From Circinella minor (lineage: Eukaryota; Mucoromycota; Mucoromycetes; Mucorales; Lichtheimiaceae), in the NCBI GenBank assembly GCA_016758965.1, contig JAEPRB010000179.1:16340-80339 (forward strand): a DNA stretch of 64,000 nucleotides, written 5' to 3'. The position numbers and the translations under genes are program-made. Position 1 is the first letter of the stretch. Each line of letters starts with the position of its first letter. The notes beneath the pieces were generated by a model. It was not told the DNA's origin, searched no databases, and was given only the letters and a program-made list of their open reading frames with translations. Positions 24,797 through 37,982 of the stretch are shown piece after piece.

Positions 24797-27017
24797 TTAG
24801 AATTCGAATTCACCTCTAAGCTGATTAATATCAAAACCAGCCTTGGCTTGATTAGCCAAATCTTCACGGTTCATCATTACAAATGTTTTACGAAGCATTT
24901 CCCACAAATTACTCGAAACATTAACACCTTCTTCATTATCCACGCCTCGTTTATGCATGGAAAGAGCAGTCAAAAGATGTTCAGCAGCTTCTTTGTAACA
25001 ACCAATATTAATACAACTGACACCCAAATTGTATCGAGCACGAACGAAGGAAGGACATAATTCTAATGCTTTATGATAAGCATCAATGGCTTCTTCGGAT
25101 CGGCCGCTATTAGCCAATGTGGCTCCAAGTCTGTTCCATAATAAATAATCCTAAAATAGTAAAAAAAAAATTAGATGATTTGAATTTTTAAAACGTTCTT
25201 CCTCTCCACATGTATAAACTTACATCAGGACGGCCCTTAAGTGCAGCAAAGAAACAATCAACAGCCTTGTCTAAATCACCACTACCGTAAAACAATACAC
25301 CCAAACCAACTTGAACATCAGGATCCATTTGTTGACCCTCAGGGGCTTGACGTGCAGCAGTCAAAAATAAATCGGTAACACGACTGTGTAATTCAAAGGG
25401 GGTTGCAGGAGCAGGCATATTACTGGAAACAAGTTCAGGATATTTAGCACCCATCCAACGTTCCAAAGTTTGATAAGCAGCATGATCATAAGATTCATTG
25501 GTATAACTCACAGCCAAGGACATCATGGCCGAGAAATTTTGTGGATCCACTTCAACAGCCTTTTCCAACGCTCGAATAGCGGGTTCTTCCTTTTCATTTT
25601 GAGCTTGAGCATTACCCAAATGCATCCAAGCTTCCGAATTTTGAGGTGTACGTTGAACAACAGCTTCAAAAGCCAATGCAGCTTCACTTAAACTGCCACC
25701 TTCGTTAATCAGACGTAAACCTTCAGCCATGGGATCACCATGATCCATATAAGGATTCACTACTTCAAATACATATTCACCGAGATCTGGCTTGTAAACA
25801 GCAGGATTATTGCTAAAATTACCAAATTCCTCTTCCCAGTCTTCAGGTCCTTCACCCTCATTGGCCATTTGATCACGAATATCTTGCCATACATTTTCAA
25901 ATTGATCAAACAGTTTTGGATCTTGTGCTGCTGCAGCTTCTTCTACCTTGCGAGCAATTTCTTCATCCGTCTCGGTAGGTTTAGCATCAAAAGCAGCAAA
26001 TTGATCCTCCCATTGTGCATTATTACCATCCAATTCGACTATCTTGCCTTTACCCTTATTATCTTGATTCATTGCAAATTCACCTGCCCAATCAAAATGC
26101 TTTTCAAATGCTTGATCAAATGCTTCTAATTGTTGAGGGTTCATGTGTACGGTTTCGGGATGATTCATAAATTCATTTCTCCACACTAAACAGAAAAATC
26201 AAAATAATCACATGTCAATTAAATATAAAATTATGCTTTCAAATCCCAAATTATATTTTTTTGGCCCGCTCTTACAATCTCTTGCTCTGACCTCCTTCAT
26301 CATTCTCCCCCTCCCCCAACCTTTTTTTTTAATGATAAATAACAACAACAAAAAATTATAAATAAACTTACCAGAAGCATTCATTGTCGGTCCAGCCGCA
26401 GTTCTACTTTCTTGAAAAGCTTTTTCCATGGCAGCTTCTTCTTCGGATGAAATTTCTCTCAATCGAGGTCCAGCTTGTTGAAATTCGTTTGCCCAACCAC
26501 CAACTCGTACCGCATCCAATTCACGATGTAAGTCTGACATTTCAAAAGGTCGACCTGGACCTGGACGTTGTTGTGGTCGAAGTTGTTGTTCTCGTTCAAA
26601 GAATTCATTTACCATACCATCATCATGAAACTCTTGTCTTGCTGTTCGCATCTATATATATATTTCCCACCCACAACCAGCAGCAACATATCAGACCCAT
26701 CTATCCTTTTGAGAACAATAGACAACAAAATAGTATAGCAAAATAAAATAAAATAGAAACTTACAGACGAAGGTCCTGCGGAACCTTGTGCTGAGCCTTC
26801 AAATCGATCCTATAAATATTACATATAAAATATGTATATATATATTTTAAACATTCAGGAACCTCATTTTTTTTTTTTGGAAACGGAATTACTAAGCTCA
26901 GTTATCATTATATTTATTTACCCTTTGCAAAGATCGATCTTGACTAAATTGCTTAAGCATTTGTGACATTGGATTTGCTCCAGTAGAGCAACTAGCGTCT
27001 CCTCCTTGAAAAGCCAT
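24797..27017 (-). CDS. PEX5: PEX5, peroxisomal PTS1 import receptor
   Basis: Cycling receptor that binds C-terminal SKL-type signals in the cytosol and docks at the peroxisome membrane. Exons on the minus strand: 26922-27017, 26765-26809, 26372-26651, 25224-26185, 24797-25150; 578 residues (human 639, yeast 612). The N-terminus has a conserved Cys in GGDASCSTGANPM, the site that is mono-ubiquitinated in the family. Several WxxxF/Y-type PEX14/PEX13 motifs follow: WANEF, WRNEF, WAGEF, WEDQF, WEEEF. From about residue 330 there is a TPR array (AFEAVVQRTPQNSEAWMHLG, ALEKAVEVDPQNFSAMMSLA, VGLGVLFYGSGDLDKAVDCF, LWNRLGATLANSGRSEEAID, ALELCPSFVRARYNLGVSC). It ends NQLRGEFEF. The intron at 26186-26371 carries a G-rich tract on the sense strand. 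Confidence 0.95.
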
Positions 27018-27484
27018 ATTATATTATTGTTATGTAGAAAAAAAAAGTTAATATAAGGAAAAAAAAAAAAGGGAAAAAGAGAAGAAAATAACGGACGGTA
27101 TAAAGAAAAGCGGGGTATTCTTTGTAATTGAATCCAACGAATATATTTGTCAGCTCTTTCTTACACTCAAATGGCAAGTCCCGCCTCTTTAGAATTATAG
27201 TCAGCATAAAACTAGCCTGGATAAACTCTTTCAGCCTTAATTTTTTGCGGGGTGTGTGTGGCCAGCGGACCTTTGTTTTTTTTCTTATTATACATTATAT
27301 TCCCATGACACAAAAAAAAAAAATGAAAGAATTTGAATGGAGTTGTGTGTTAAAAAAAAGTTTATGTCAATGCAGCTCTCCAATAAACCCTTGTTGATAA
27401 AGAAAAAAAATCATATAAAAAATTAAATGAATCGTTCAATTAATTATCTTCTTTACCTTTTTTTTTTATGTAATTAAAAAGAAA
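27018..27484. other. Divergent spacer between PEX5 and the 27485 gene
   Basis: About 470 bp between two divergent start codons, so promoter DNA for both. It contains A/T homopolymers and a GC-richer patch at about 27140-27280 including GCGGGGTGTGTGTGGCCAGC. No gene is supported. Confidence 0.4.
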
Positions 27485-30400
27485 ATGGATTTTATACGAA
27501 AAAAAGCTTCAAACGCATTTACTCATCCACCGGATGATCCTGGGATGAAATTTGGGTCAGTTTATATTGTTTTTTTTTTCACACACATTTCAAAAAAAAG
27601 TATGAACTCTTAATAAATACTTACATACAATCACTGCTATAGTCCCACAGATATTCAACAACAACAAGGGACAGTTCTTGAACAATCAGCCATAGACCTC
27701 GAGGAAGATGATCAACATCCTTGTGAAGTTGAACCCCAAGTAGCTAAACCACAACGTGCTGTAGTAGGTCAAGAATCTACTGCACCGCCGATCCAACAAG
27801 AGCCAATCAAAGAACGAGACATTAATACAAACCAACGTTCAGATTTTTCAAACACTCAAGATGATATGGTCCGTCGTCGTGATGTTAAACCAGAGACCAT
27901 TACTACTACTACTGGTGCTCCCGGTATAGCTGGTGCTTCTGGTACAGCTGGTGCTCCTGGTACAGCTGGTGCTCCTGGTACAGCTGGTGCTCCTGGTACA
28001 GCTGGTGCTCCTGGTACAGCTGGTGCTCCTGGTACAGCTGGTGCTCCTGGTACAACTGGCGCTCCTAGTACTCTTGATACTACTGGTGCTCCTGATGCTC
28101 TTGGTCCTTCTAATGCTTCTGGTACTACTGGAGCTACTGGAACTACTAAAGCTGGCACTGGTGCTGCCGGTGCTGGTCTTGGTGCAGCTGCTGGCGCTGC
28201 TGCTGGTTCCCGTGTTAGTGGCACTCATACACCTGTATGGGCTTACGTTCCTACTAAAACTGTACCCCCTGCTAATCCTGAGATCATGTCCAAGAAACCT
28301 ACTGCTCATAATCAACAAGTAGTTGACAGTGCTCGTTCATTACCTTCTATTCATCAAATGCCTCCCTTGCCTGCCGCTGGTTGTTTTGATTTGGATGCTC
28401 CTGGTAATGCACCCATTATTACTGGGTATAACCATGACCATCGTAGTGTTACTTCCAAAGTCGCTCAAAATGTCAATGATGCATACGAAAAGAACCAAGC
28501 ACTCAATAGATCACATATGTATTCTACTACTGATAAAACAACAACTGGCTCTGGAGAACATACCGGAGCAAAAACTGTTGCTGGTATTGCTGCTGGTGGT
28601 GCTGTAGGTGCAGCAGCAGCTGGTGGTATTATGGCTAAATGTATGGATTATTTACGTGGTCGAGAATCTAAGGATACTTCTCAAAATTGGGATGAGCTTC
28701 TTGGTTCTTCAAAAGAGGGTATAGAAGACAAGGAACAAAAAGCTACTGCTGCTCCAATGTCTCAAGATTCTACTAGTCAACAAGAAGAACAAGGCCGAGA
28801 AAAGCTTCGAGATGAAGATTGGAAGACTCAAGATAATTCTACCAAGTTGAATAAACTTGGTGAAGAAGGTCATTACAATACATCTGGTGAACAAGGTATA
28901 TTAAATAATAATGAAAGCTGTTGTTATTAGAGTGAAGTAGTTCTAACATACAAGTATATATAGTATTACATGAACCTAAAGGTGGTGAAATTGCTCCATC
29001 AAGTAAGTAAATCATAAAAAAATATACAATTTTTTTTTTTACTAACAATAATAATATTATTTTATTTAGATGATTTGACTTCCAACCGAGCTGTTATTGA
29101 TGATGATGTAAATAAATTGCAGCCTACAAGCACAGGTGGTATCATTGATCATAGTCAAGATATCTCTAATGGCAAGACACCAAACAGTGTTTATTCTTAT
29201 ATGAGAGTTGATGACAATAAGTCACCTAGCGCTTCCTATGGTCGATCTATTGATCAACCTTGTGCTTTACATGAGGATCCAGCCCTTAGCGCTGGAATCG
29301 GTGCAGGTGTTGGTGCTGCTACTGGGGGTGGTATTGCTGCTGGAACATCTGCTCATCGTCGTAAAAATAAGCAAGAGAATGATGATACTTTCGATCAAAG
29401 TGCAAAGAAGTCTGCTGAATTGGACGAACCTTATGGTAAATATAAAGATATAGCACATAAAAAAAGAAGAAACAGTTTATATTGATAACTTATATCCCGT
29501 GTCTTTTTTTCATATGAATACGTTAGGAACTACGTCGGCTATTGATCCAAATGCACAATTAGGAAGACAGCCTCGATCATCTATTGAGGATGATATGACT
29601 ATGCATGATGATAGTGGTATGGGGTCCAATATTAAAGGTACTGTAAATAAATAACTATTTTGTAAAATTGTTTTTTTTTTCATGATATTAATTATTGTTT
29701 TTTCTTTACTACTACTGTATTGCATTATTTTTTTTATAAATAAAGGTTCTTCTGATCCATACAACACCAGATCATTCGGACACACCGAACGAGACCAACC
29801 AAGATCAGCTTTCGATGCTGTTCAACAAAATGATCCTTCTTCCATGGGTGCCTGGGATGAAATTGATGATCAAAACGACGTCCGATCCAAAACTACCACT
29901 TCTACTGGTTCTGTTTCTAAAAATAATAAGAATCCATTTGTTCAAGGTAAAGGGAGGGAAAAATTTACTGGGGTTTAGTTTTATGCACAAAAAATTACCA
30001 AAATTATTTTTTTCGTCCTGCAGAAGCAAAAATAAAATAAAATAAATAACATGGGTTATATAAATCTTTTACATAGATCAAACTTCCAAAACATCAACAA
30101 CTCATGATCAACAGAAACCTGCTCGTAAGTAGTAATGTTTTTTTTTTATTGATGCAAACTTAAATAGAAATAATTTGCTTAATTGGTGAATTTTTTTTTT
30201 AATATTTTGCAGGTCCAGGTGAATTCTTATTCGATGAATCCTATAGCCATGATAATAGCAAAGATACAACTACTGCTACCTCGGGTGTAGCTGGTGCAGG
30301 TATTGGTGCCAGTGTGGGTGCTGCAAGTGCTGCTGGTATTGATAAACATAAGCAACGTGAACAAGGTTTTCATGATGTTGACCAAGCTATTGATAATGAT

Positions 30401-33298
30401 GAGGATGATCAACATCCTATCGATGATACTGAAGGCACTTCTAATTTGAAACAAGAAAAACATTGGGAAGAACCATCTGGTCATACTGGTCAACAACGAT
30501 CAGAAAAATTTGATGTTATTCAGGATGTTGAAAACGGCGGATTACGTAAAAAAAGTGATCAGCAAAAAGACGGTATTTTTGAACCACGGCCTACTCCACG
30601 TGGCAGTACCTCTGCCAGAGACACAGGTATTGGTGCAGGTGTAGGTGCAGGTGCAGGTGGAGCTACTGCTGCCGCGGCCGCTGCTGCTTTGGAAAAGGAT
30701 GAAAAGTTGAAATCTCAACGAGAAGAATCACATACTAGTAGTACTGGTCAACAACCTGGTGATCAAATTAAACAACAACAATATCGAGGTCCTGGTGGAA
30801 TTACTGATGAACAACCAGTTACTGATCGTATCCAACCTGATGATCAACAACACATCGCGGAGGGATTTGAAGATCAGCAACAACGACAATCAGATCAGCT
30901 ACAGGATGATATTAAAAAACGGTCTGAATATGATAATATTAATCAACAACCTTCTCAGCAATCTGGTCAACAACAAGATTCTTCTAAGAAGAGTATAGGT
31001 ACTGGTGCTGCTGCTGGTGCTGCTGCCGGTGCTTTTACTGGTATTGCTTCTTCCGCAGGTGTTGGTAATAAGAAGATTCCACCAGGTCAAGCACGAGATA
31101 TGGATCAAAAAACTGGTCAAGACCAACAACAAAACCTTGATAAACTTGGTGAGAAAGATATCAAGCAAGCAAACCAACGATATGATCAACAAGATATCGA
31201 ACAGTTAGGCGAACAACAACCTGGTCAACAAGATATCAATCAATCAAGTCAGCAATTTGCTCAACAAGATATTAGTCGACAATCAGACCAACAGCAATTC
31301 GGTCAAGGAGAGCAACGTCCACAGGGTAAGTTTAAAAAAATGGAAAATAAAAAAAAAAGGTATACTATACCAAACCTTATTCAATATGGTTACTAACCTA
31401 TATGAATTGTACTTTGGATATTAAAAATTATAGTTTCAAGGCAACAACAGCAACAGTCATTCTCATCGGATCAAAACTTTGAACCAAGCCGAGAAGAAAT
31501 GGGTGATAAAGCATTTGGTCAACAACATCATGGTGAACAAGCACAATCACTTCCATCGGATCAAAACTTTAAACCAACAAGTCAAGAAGAAATGAGTGAT
31601 AGAGCATTTGGTCAGCAACATTATGGTGAGCAACAACCACAACCTGTACAACAACAGCAACCTGTACAACAGGAACAAGGAGTAAACAAACAATTACCTG
31701 TACAACAGGAACAAGGTGTAAACAAACAATTACCTGTACAACAGGAACAAGGTGTAAACAAACAATTACCTAAGCAACCACAAGAAGAATCTCGGAACGC
31801 TGGAGGGGATCATAGCAAATCTAATTCCAAGGATACGATTGGAGGTCAAGCGAAACAACAAATTTCCAACATGATGCATCCACAAAATATGATCCCTGAT
31901 AATATGAAGCAACAAGCTACCAGTCATGGGGGTAGTAGTGGTGGTATTACTGGCGCTCTCGGAGCAGGTGCAGGTGCAGTTGCTGGAGGGCTTGGTGCTG
32001 CTATTGGTGCTGCAAAACGTCGTAGTTCGAAGACTAAACCCGTCGAAAATCCCGAAGAACAAGGCATTCCTAAAACTTTGGATGGTGCTGTTGGTGGCGT
32101 TGATGACGACGCTGTTGGTAATTTGACTTCTCGTCGGGAGAGTCAATCATCAAAACCTCGTATAGCTAGTGAACAATCACGCTCTGCTTCTATGGGAGGT
32201 GATGCTCGCGGACCTTCTAATGTTTCTGGAGATAATGCCGCCGTTGCTTCAGGTAGTGCCGGTGGTGCTGCTGCATCTGGTGTAGCGAATCAGCAAGAAC
32301 CTATTCCTGCTAGTCAAATTATTCAACAAGGAGGTGTGATCTATCATGACCAACCCCCACCAGAACAACATGATACATTGGGTGGTTCAGGTAATAAATC
32401 TAAAGAGGCCTCTACAACAGGAATGAACAAGTCCACTGGCGGTGATACTGGTCCATCTACATATCAATCTGGTGGTAGTAGTCAAGCTGCACCCCAAGTT
32501 GATAAGATGCCTGCTAGCCAATCTGCTGAAGATCAACAACCCATCGGTCATCAGCAACAGGAACAATCTATGGGTCAACAACAGTACCAACCTATGGATC
32601 AGCAACAGAACCAACCTATGGGTCAACAACAGTATCAGCCTATGGGTCAACAACAGCACCAACCTATGGATCAGCAACAGTACCAACCAATGGGTCAACA
32701 GCAGTATCAACCAATGGGTCAACAGCAGTATCAACCTATGGACCAGCAACAGTACCAACCAATGGGCCAACAAGCTGGTACTGGTAGTATGGGTCAAAGT
32801 TATGGACAACAAGGACAACAGCAGTATCCAATGGAACAAGCTGGAAATAGTTCAATGCAACAACAACCACAACATTTCCAACAACAACCACAACAGCCCA
32901 TGAATAATAGTGGTGGTACACAAGAAGGCGCATTTTCTGAAGATGCTGCTGATAATTCTAGACGTGTAAGTTTCCAAGATTATGTCAGTGGTAAAATTGA
33001 TAGACGTCGTGGTTCTTTCAAGGTAAGATAATGTCCAATATATATATATATATTTAATTTACCTTTTTTTTTTCTTCGATAATTTATTAGTATTCATTAC
33101 TTTAAAGATGTATAATATAAATGCTAATATATTTTCACTTTTCATAAAAAAAAAAAAAAAAAATAGGAAAATATGGGTAAAATTTTCCATAAGAATTCAT
33201 GGAAACAAGGGGGTCAAGAACAAAAAACGGAGGGAGAACATATGATTGAAGGATATGAACATGTACGCCGTCAATCGAAGGAAGGGGCAGCTATGTAA
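27485..33298 (+). CDS. 1640-residue repetitive protein with eight Gly/Ala zipper modules and Q-rich linkers
   Basis: Exons: 27485-27555, 27643-28895, 28964-29002, 29070-29435, 29527-29637, 29746-29946, 30077-30124, 30213-31325, 31434-33022, 33167-33298; 1640 residues, all phases consistent. Eight 18-25 residue Gly/Ala modules recur. Examples are [89 protein letters not shown] and [20 protein letters not shown], at about residues 193, 335, 527, 720, 834, 956, 1236 and 1335. Most are followed by Lys/Arg clusters such as HRRKNK and KRRSSK. GxxxG spacing suggests membrane-inserting hairpins or oligomerising helices. Linkers are charged or Gln-rich and likely disordered. Three tandem repeats are embedded (collagen-like [26 protein letters not shown]). 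The N-terminus is [20 protein letters not shown] and the C-terminus is basic ([20 protein letters not shown]). No enzyme domain is seen. Intron 1 uses a GTCAGT donor, the weakest junction. Function unknown. Confidence 0.8.
27914..28075 (+). repeat. 18-bp coding minisatellite encoding collagen-like GAPGTA
   Basis: About nine units of an 18-bp sequence (GGTGCTCCTGGTACAGCT and variants) in frame, giving six exact GAPGTA repeats flanked by variants [18 protein letters not shown] and GAPSTL. Inner units are identical at DNA level, which points to recent expansion. Confidence 0.95.
31661..31768 (+). repeat. 36-bp coding tandem repeat, three copies ([12 protein letters not shown])
   Basis: Three head-to-tail 36-bp units starting CCTGTACAACAGGAAC, nearly identical, inside exon 9 of the repetitive protein gene. 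The unit encodes [12 protein letters not shown]. Confidence 0.95.
32564..32775 (+). repeat. 24-bp coding tandem repeat (QPMGQQQY type), about nine copies
   Basis: In-frame 24-bp units encoding QPM(G/D)QQQY or close variants ([16 protein letters not shown]). The units differ by scattered silent and single-residue changes, so this array is older than the 18-bp array upstream in the same gene. Confidence 0.92.
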
Positions 33299-33410
33299 AT
33301 AAATAGTAACAATAATAATATATATATTAGTCTTTTTTTTTTTGTGGTTTTCATTTTTGTGAAATTTATGTACAATGAAAAAAAAAAAAAAAAAAAGATT
33401 AATATATATA

Positions 33411-33442
<32 letters not shown>

Positions 33443-33623
33443 GAAGTACTACAATCCACAAAAAGCATGTAAATAGGAATAATAGTTATAATATGTACAG
33501 TATAAAAAAGCAAGGAAATAAACTTATTTTTTTGTATATAAACGAATGAAAAAAAAAATATGTTATGTAATAATAATAATAAAAGTCGATTGACTTTTTT
33601 TTTTCTTTTGTCCATCATTAATA

Positions 33624-36600
33624 TTACATCGGTGCTGCACTCCATATATGAACAATTCCTTGAGATCCAGCTACTCCACCACAAATAATCATAGCAGTTT
33701 CATCAACAGCTAAACTTGATACATTACTTGATGTAGGATATGATCGTATTAATTCACCATTCCTAAATACATCCCAAAGTTTAACTGAACTATCTCCTCC
33801 ACCAGTAACAAGCGTTCTACCATCAGCCATCCAATGTATACCAGATATTCCCATATCAGAATCAATAGGTACTAAATGATCAGCAAGTGTTTCTATATAT
33901 ACAATAATAATAATAGTATTATCGTTAACTTATTTCTTAATTTTGAAAAAGAAGAAAACTATAATAGAGGTTTTTTTTTTTTTACGTTGATGTTTAAGTG
34001 AAAATAAAGGTCGATCCGCTCGTCTAATGTCAAGTACAACTGTTTCATTATTGGGACTTCCAGAAGCAACATACGTTTCACATGAACTATTTACAATGAT
34101 AATAGTAATATTGTTAGTTTATAATAAAAAAAAATCCTTTATCATTTTTTCTTTCCTTTCATAAAACTAAATCGATAATTATTTTATATTTGTTACCTCA
34201 TACGAACAAGATTAACGTCAGGATGATTTGTTCTAGCTTTAATTATAGCCCCAGGAGTACGAGTATCATTTATATGTACAAACCCATCCCCTTCAAACTC
34301 ATCAAATGGACTATGATTTCCTGATATAACATACTTTCCAGTACTTGAAATATCGATATCACATACAGCACCCTTCATATTTTTATAAGTAATCATTGAT
34401 TTTCCTCTTTCCACATCAAAACTTTGGATCTATAATTATAGATAAAAAAAAAAAAAATTCATTAGGGGGTGGGGGACATTATGGGTAAATATATTATTAT
34501 TTCAGTTTGCTGTTTAGAGAAAAAAAAAATACACATACAAAACCTAAAGGTGATCGTAATCCTGATGAAACACCACAGTATAAAATCCCTTTTGAGGGAC
34601 CACGACCAAATACTAAGGTATCAATGCTTGGATTTTTTGTTATTTTTTTATCAAGTGTGCACGTTTGACCAACGCCTACATTACCAACCCCATTCAGTTT
34701 CCAAATACAGGCATTTCCATCAGCTGAACCACTAGCGAGAATGTATTCACGAGTATCTGGACATACTGCTAGCTGATGAACTTTTTTTTCATGATATGCT
34801 ATAGTAATAATATAATATAATTATTAATCAAACAACAAACAAAATTAGTTTCCAATCCCAATTTTTTTTTTTACCAAAATCAAATATAATAGTAATTCAC
34901 TTTACTTACATAAGGTCGAAAGCATTTTTCCAGAATTTCCATCCCAAACCTTAGTTTGTTTATCATGGGAGGATGTGAATATCAATCGTTGATCATTAGA
35001 TACTCGTACATCAGTGATAGTATGCCATACATCTGATATTATCATTATTATTATTATTTTGGATGATATGTATATGTATAGAAAGATTAGTATCATTTTT
35101 TTTTCTTTGTTCAATTGAAGTAAGTATATATAACTAAAATATTGAATTTTACCTTGTGCAGTGCCATCTGCATGTTTATATATCGTTTTATGTCCTCTTA
35201 ATTGAACTATCCTTTTGTTTTTGGCTGACCAAACACGCAAATTTCCCGGCATATTATATTCAGGTTGATCATTGCACGCAGAAGCGGCAATGATTTTTAT
35301 CCTATTACTTCGTAATAAGAAGTCAGTATATTTTTCTTTCTTTATTTACTTTATATATACATGACAACATAAGATTAACTTTTCTTTTTGGATTATCCCT
35401 TCCCTTTTAACCCCCTCCCCTTCTCCTCCACTCATTGTTTCTATGTAGTATCTTACCGTTTTCCTTTCTTGTTCAATATCTGCACACCCAAAGTATCTGC
35501 ACTACCCTCACCAAAAGTAAGTTCGTTTTTCAAATTTGACCAAATAGCCATTTTTTTCATATTTGTACGACGTTTACCACCATGACAACGAGAAGACTGG
35601 ATTAAGTCATATGTCGAAGGCCTTGTTGATTTCCCTATTATATTATTCAGTGATTGTATTAGTCAATGATTATCACTATTATTATTATTATATAACAATA
35701 AAAAAAAATGAAGGATACACTACATGGTTCGTGAGAAATTATAACAGGGTTATGATACGTTTGTGATCTATTATTTTTCTTATCTTCCCAAAATCTTGAA
35801 CAATCGATCGCCCGTCGACCCGGTAATTTCATAGCAATTAACTCCCACATACTACCAGTATCACTGAATATATCATCTTGGCGACGTTTTTTGGCCCTTC
35901 TTTCAGTTTGTTTTGTCATTTCAGAAATGATATCAATTTCCCACTGTTCAAATGGCCAATGAAGCCAGTCTCCTATTTCTAATTGGGCCCAGTCTTCCCA
36001 GGTCACTTGCTGCCAAACAATCCAAGGAACATAAGGTTTTTGTTGTAACAGATCTCCATGTGATGATTGTTGTTTTGCAAGTCGTTTACTACTGGAACGT
36101 TTACTTGTTCTTGTCATTTTCGTCGGTTGTTGCTGATCATTATAAGTCGATGAGGATGATACTTGTTGTTCCTGTTGCTGTTCTTGTAATGCATTCAATT
36201 CTTCAGGACCTAAGGGACCAATTACGGATATATCATAAGCTTCAATGGTTGATAACAAGACATCTAAATTTGTATTTTCTGGAATCTTCGTTTTCATGGA
36301 AGGTTCTGATTCCTTCTTTTTAGTATCATTTATACTCAAAGATGCAATATTATTAGTATTATCATCTTCATCGAGTATCTAGAAAGAAAAAAAAAAAGTA
36401 AAAAAAAAAAAAAAAATTAGTTATTTATTTGTCTTTCCTCAAAGTTGAATACATTATCCTCCTCAACCTCTTAGCTATACATCTTCTTTTGCTATTTTAC
36501 CAATTTAGGATCATCTTCATTTTTAACAATATCCATATTTTGATTAATCAATTGTGACCAATTGATTGGTGTATCGAAATCTTCATCAGGTGCATTCATT

Positions 36601-37982
36601 GCATGTAATAAATCAATCTCTGTTTCTTTCATCATTTCGGCACCAAAAACAAATTCGGATGAAGAAATGGAATCATTATCATCTTCATCATCATTATTAT
36701 TACTGTTGAGATTATTATCATTGATATTTGGTTGTAATCCTAATCTTTGATCAAGATCCACTGTGTTGTCAATTAATGTTTGAATTGTTTTTGTTGAAGA
36801 TGAAGGTAAGGATGATGATAATAGTATAGAGGATTGGTTCATTGTATGGCCACGACGATGATTTACTTGCTTTTGTTTCATATCTTGAAGATTATTCGTA
36901 TTTCCTTTCTGTAATGTAATTTTTCCTACGTTAGAGATCTGAAGTTTTGTTTGTGTTTGAGATGCTAATTGTTGAGTCTGATATTGATGTTGATATTGAT
37001 TTTCGAATCTAAGTGCTGTCATATTATTAAGCTTTTGTTGACCTTGTTGTAAATTTTTTTTTGGTTGTGATGTTTGTTGTTGTTGTTGTTGTTGTCTTGG
37101 AGAATGTTGTGATGGTACCTGTTGCATCTGTTGCCGTATCTGTGGTAAATGTTGTGATGGTTGTGATGGTTCCATTGTTTGCTGTTCCATACGACGATCC
37201 ATCGTATCCATGGGTATCGGATGTGTAGAAATAGGTGGTGGTTGTGGCATAATAACTCTTTGTAATCGTTGCTGTTGTATAATTTGTTGTAAAAGTATTG
37301 AGGTAGCAGGCGAGGTGGATGAAGGTCGCGTATCGCTAACCATAGATTCATCTTCGTCATCCAAATTAATAGGATCGTCGATCGTTTTTCCAATATTAAC
37401 AAACTTGATATTCTGAATCTTGGGTTGTGAAGGAGCAGAATGTTGTACTGGTGGATTAGAATGTTCTGCAAGAACGGGTGATTTTGACTTTTTCGATCTT
37501 TTTGTTTCTATAATAATCTCACCATCGTCTTCATCGCTACTTATTACTAATGGATCTTCCTTTGTGTTACGTGTTGCTGTTGTTGTGGTTGCTAAAGAAG
37601 GTAGTTGTTGACGTTGAGATTGTAACGGTGTCATGGTAGTGGTCGTAGAAGAAGAAGCAGTAGTTGTATTAGTATTGGTAGCACCTTGTTGAGGGATGGG
37701 TGGTCTCATTGTTTGATAAATCAAGTTTTCATATGAAGTTTTCCCTAACGCTGAATCAGGTGTTGTTTTGGATCGTGGTTTTATTTGTCTTTGCTGTTGT
37801 TGAATTGTTATTGGATTTGAATGGGGAAAGAGACGACTATACCATGCACTATTGTCAGTATTATTATTATTATTATTATTATGACTATTATCAGTATTGG
37901 TAGTGATAGGTTGTGGTGAACCTTGATTTTGATAAACAAAGGTTGAAGGTACACGCGTTTTTTTGCTCGATTGACTGCTCAT
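33624..37982 (-). CDS. SANT/Myb plus WD40 repeat protein (candidate chromatin factor)
   Basis: Exons on the minus strand: 36501-37982, 35724-36378, 35457-35634, 35153-35307, 34910-35032, 34539-34798, 34197-34429, 33986-34086, 33624-33892; 1151 residues with all phases consistent. Residues 1-494 are low complexity (Gln, Ser, Thr, Asn) with an acidic SUMO-interaction-like patch PLVISSDEDDGEIIIE. About residues 620-705 contain a Trp-rich segment (VPWIVWQQVTWEDW) and a SANT/Myb-like helix set: FEQWEIDIISEMTKQ, a basic insert, then WELIAMKLPGRRAIDCSRFW. Residues about 770-1151 are WD40 repeats (NLRVWSAKNKRIVQLRGH, VSNDQRLIFTSSHDKQTKVW, DTREYILASGSADGNACIW, WMADGRTLVTGGGDSSVKLW, IICGGVAGSQGIVHIWSAAPM). 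VVLDIRRADRP is near a DWD-box, so a CUL4-DDB1 link in the manner of fission yeast Raf1 or Neurospora DIM-9 is conceivable but unproven. The start is ATG 37982; the upstream in-frame segment lacks an ATG. Confidence 0.8.

Noticed and set aside
27848..28318. Long antisense reading frame opposite the GAPGTA array, with Ser/Thr-Cys repeats
   Set aside because: It is a by-product of an 18-bp repeat, whose length is a multiple of three and which keeps several frames open; the spliced plus-strand frame explains the region.
33271..33684. Minus-strand hydrophobic frame rich in Phe/Leu/Ile
   Set aside because: It is produced by poly-A/T tracts between the repetitive-protein gene and the 3' end of the SANT-WD40 gene.
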